The notes under the pieces were generated by a model. It was not told the origin of the DNA, ran no database searches, and worked only from the letters and a program-made list of their open reading frames with translations. This document shows, in pieces, positions 22,516 to 23,856 of a stretch of DNA of 23,856 nucleotides. Position numbers and translations under genes: made by a program. The stretch lies in the NCBI GenBank assembly GCA_021787655.1, contig JAJYLM010000010.1, positions 1-23,856 of the forward strand, read 5' to 3'. The stretch comes from a bacterium (lineage in GTDB: Bacteria; JAMCPX01). How positions within the stretch are numbered: position 1 is the first letter of the stretch; every line of letters starts with the position of its first letter.

Positions 22516-23376
22516 TTATTTCTCAGACGGACCGTTATCCGCCCTTTTCAAGGAATTCAGAAGCCCTGCTATCCTGAACATGATCGCGCGGTACAGGGGC
22601 GGGACGTGGTGCTTGAAGAAATAACCGAACCGGACATCCGCGGACGTTATGACCAGAAATTTCTTTCTCTGCACAGCCTTCACGATCTGACTCGCAACAG
22701 CGTCCGGGGATATGGCATGCCTGCCGAAAAATTTTTTCAATTCCGTAAACCGTGCGCTGTTCTTGTCGGCACCGAGTATGGCCACCGTGTCCTGCAGGGG
22801 TGTATCAACGCCCCCGGGACAGACCACGGTAACGCCGATCCCATGCGGCCTGAGGTCAAAGAACAGCGCCTCAGACATGCCGACCAGGCCTGCCTTCGAT
22901 GCGCTGTACGCAGCATGCCACGGCGCTCCCATCAATCCTGCAACGGAAGCTACATTGACGATATGTCCTGCTTTGTCTGCACGGATCATCGCAGGTACAA
23001 AGCTCTGAAGGACGTGGATCGGCCCCCAGAGATTGACGTCGATGACCTTCTTCCACTGCGCATGCGTCATGTCCTCGATCTGCGCGAACAGTGCGATCCC
23101 CGCTATATTCATCACGACGTCCATGGGTCCGTATTTGGCATGAATGTCTTCGGCAAACCGCCTGACCTGCTCCTCCTCTGAAATGTCCATCACACGCGCC
23201 ATGCAGACCTCGCCCGGCCTTCCTGCAACGAGTGCAGCAGTACGATCAAGCCCGTCCCGGTTGATGTCCGTCAGAAAAAGCCGTGCACCCAATCCGGCCG
23301 CCGCAAGAGCCGTCGACCTGCCGATGCCGCTCGCAGCACCTGTGATAAATACCTTTGTACCCTTCCCTATCTCCAT
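22516..23376 (-). CDS. Short-chain dehydrogenase/reductase with hydrophobic C-terminal extension
   Basis: A 286-residue classical SDR. It shows the NAD(P)-binding TGAASGIG (12-19), an Asp after the second strand (FLTDINRDG, favouring NAD(H)), NIAG (90-93), the catalytic Ser144, Tyr157 and Lys161 (YSASK), and CPGGVDTPL. After the core there is an extension of about 40 residues (VRFGYFFKHHVPPLYRAI, then IAGLLNSLK) resembling SDRs thought to sit at membranes and act on lipophilic substrates. The start at 23376 follows AGGAGG in the reverse-strand leader. The substrate is unknown; acyl or hydroxyacyl lipids are possible given the neighbourhood. Confidence 0.87.
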   Translation of the reverse strand: MEIGKGTKVFITGAASGIGRSTALAAAGLGARLFLTDINRDGLDRTAALVAGRPGEVCMARVMDISEEEQVRRFAEDIHAKYGPMDVVMNIAGIALFAQIEDMTHAQWKKVIDVNLWGPIHVLQSFVPAMIRADKAGHIVNVASVAGLMGAPWHAAYSASKAGLVGMSEALFFDLRPHGIGVTVVCPGGVDTPLQDTVAILGADKNSARFTELKKFFGRHAISPDAVASQIVKAVQRKKFLVITSADVRFGYFFKHHVPPLYRAIMFRIAGLLNSLKRADNGPSEK

Positions 23377-23540
23377 GGTGGCCTCCTGTTAAGGGTATAT
23401 CACACTTTGCCGAATCTTCTACCGTCATAAAAAACCAAAAGATGCACAGGGATCCTATGCCGGGACTTTTTTCTTATCCCGCATGAGATCCTCGTTCGAG
23501 GGTTTCCCTTATTCTCCTGGGATTAAAACGGGAGAGCGCA

Positions 23541-23765
23541 ATGAATGATTATATTTTAGATCACATGAAAAAAGATGTGGAAGACACAGGCATCCCGAAA
23601 AGATTCAGGAACAGGACGGCACGGCGGGGCGGGAACAATGGGGCACGGGAGTCAACGCCGTGTCCATTTTCGAAGGATTTTATTATTCCTCCCTGCAGTG
23701 GCTGTCCGCTTCAGGAAAGTACAAAGTGCCGCAAAAAAAGAGCACCGGGTGTTGACCTTGGCTGA
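23541..23765 (+). CDS. Possible small Cys-containing protein of unknown function
   Basis: A 74-residue frame preceded by GGAG six bases before the ATG. I do not recognise it. The N-terminal half is charged (YILDHMKKDVEDTGIPKRF); the second half has Cys41, Cys52, Cys55 and Cys63 (TPCPF ... PPCSGCPLQESTKC), a spacing that could bind zinc. The good ribosome-binding site and Cys pattern support it; the short length, isolated position and lack of family recognition count against it. It is divergent from the SDR, with 164 bases between them. Confidence 0.45.
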   Translation: MNDYILDHMKKDVEDTGIPKRFRNRTARRGGNNGARESTPCPFSKDFIIPPCSGCPLQESTKCRKKRAPGVDLG

Positions 23766-23779
23766 AGTTTGGTTATAAT
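23752..23779 (+). promoter_or_regulatory. Near-consensus sigma-70 promoter
   Basis: TTGACC (23752-23757) and a perfect TATAAT (23774-23779) are 16 bases apart. It is the best promoter match in the window. Transcription should start near 23786 and run rightward out of the window, probably serving the gene that appears to begin at 23821. Confidence 0.6.
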
Positions 23780-23820
23780 AGGATTCACGGTCAGGGACGA
23801 ATGCCGGGCTGTTGTCAGTA

Positions 23821-23856
23821 ATGGAAACATTTGACATCCTGCGCAGCATAGCACAC
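23821..23856 (+). CDS. Possible start of a downstream gene, cut by the window end
   Basis: An ATG at 23821 opens a frame that is still open at the window edge (METFDILRSIAH). It is about 35 bases after the expected start of the strong promoter at 23752-23779. There is no clear Shine-Dalgarno site. Twelve residues are too few to identify a family. Confidence 0.3.
   Translation, partial: METFDILRSIAH

Noticed and set aside
23652..23849. 65-codon - strand open frame at the right edge
   Set aside because: It runs through the near-consensus promoter and opposite the small Cys protein; no motif and no clear ribosome-binding site.
1..23856. CRISPR array, transposase, prophage, toxin-antitoxin or defence genes
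   Set aside because: No regularly spaced direct repeats, no transposase or phage-like frames and no recognisable toxin or antitoxin pair were found; the only mobile-looking feature is the palindromic element at 18647-18755.

Overview
The window is about 24 kb of gene-dense, roughly 58% G+C bacterial chromosome with strong Shine-Dalgarno sites and many overlapping start/stop codons. Gene content (bacterial ArgRS and AspRS, a SPOR protein, an O-antigen ligase/TPR protein, a GMC oxidoreductase with a small partner subunit, acyl-CoA catabolism genes) suggests a Gram-negative bacterium, perhaps Nitrospirota or Desulfobacterota. That placement is inference from gene style, not a phylogenetic result. 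I see no rRNA, tRNA, CRISPR array, phage gene or transposase.

Left block, + strand (1-5795): the 3' end of a MacB-type ABC permease; a secreted GH5 endoglycoceramidase-like lipoprotein; folK, overlapping the GH5 stop; then an apparent operon of a small gluconate-dehydrogenase-subunit-3-like protein, a GMC flavoenzyme carrying a CxxCxxCxxxCP iron-sulfur-type motif, a nitronate monooxygenase/FabK-like flavoprotein and a small Cys-rich protein. Middle block, + strand (5864-12575): argS, a membrane-anchored SPOR protein, aspS (with residues typical of non-discriminating AspRS) and a large O-antigen-ligase/TPR fusion.

Right block (12590-20275): two divergent arms around a 243-bp intergenic region. 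The leftward arm encodes an acyl-CoA dehydrogenase homologue, a thiolase-fold protein, a DUF35 Zn-ribbon/OB-fold protein and the two subunits of a 3-oxoacid CoA-transferase. The genes overlap or nearly abut. The rightward arm encodes an acyl-CoA carboxyltransferase and a biotin carboxylase, separated by a MITE-like nested palindrome. Together they look like a module that activates, carboxylates and cleaves or condenses an acyl-CoA. Two of its enzymes lack their textbook catalytic residues: the dehydrogenase has Gln where MCAD has its Glu base, and the thiolase-fold protein has Gly at the nucleophilic Cys position. With the DUF35 partner, this makes the module the best candidate here for undescribed chemistry.

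The right edge (20280-23856) carries fabI (-), an L-2-hydroxyglutarate oxidase-family gene (+) that may be transcribed without a leader, a short-chain dehydrogenase (-), a possible small Cys-rich protein, and a near-consensus sigma-70 promoter leading into a gene cut by the window end.
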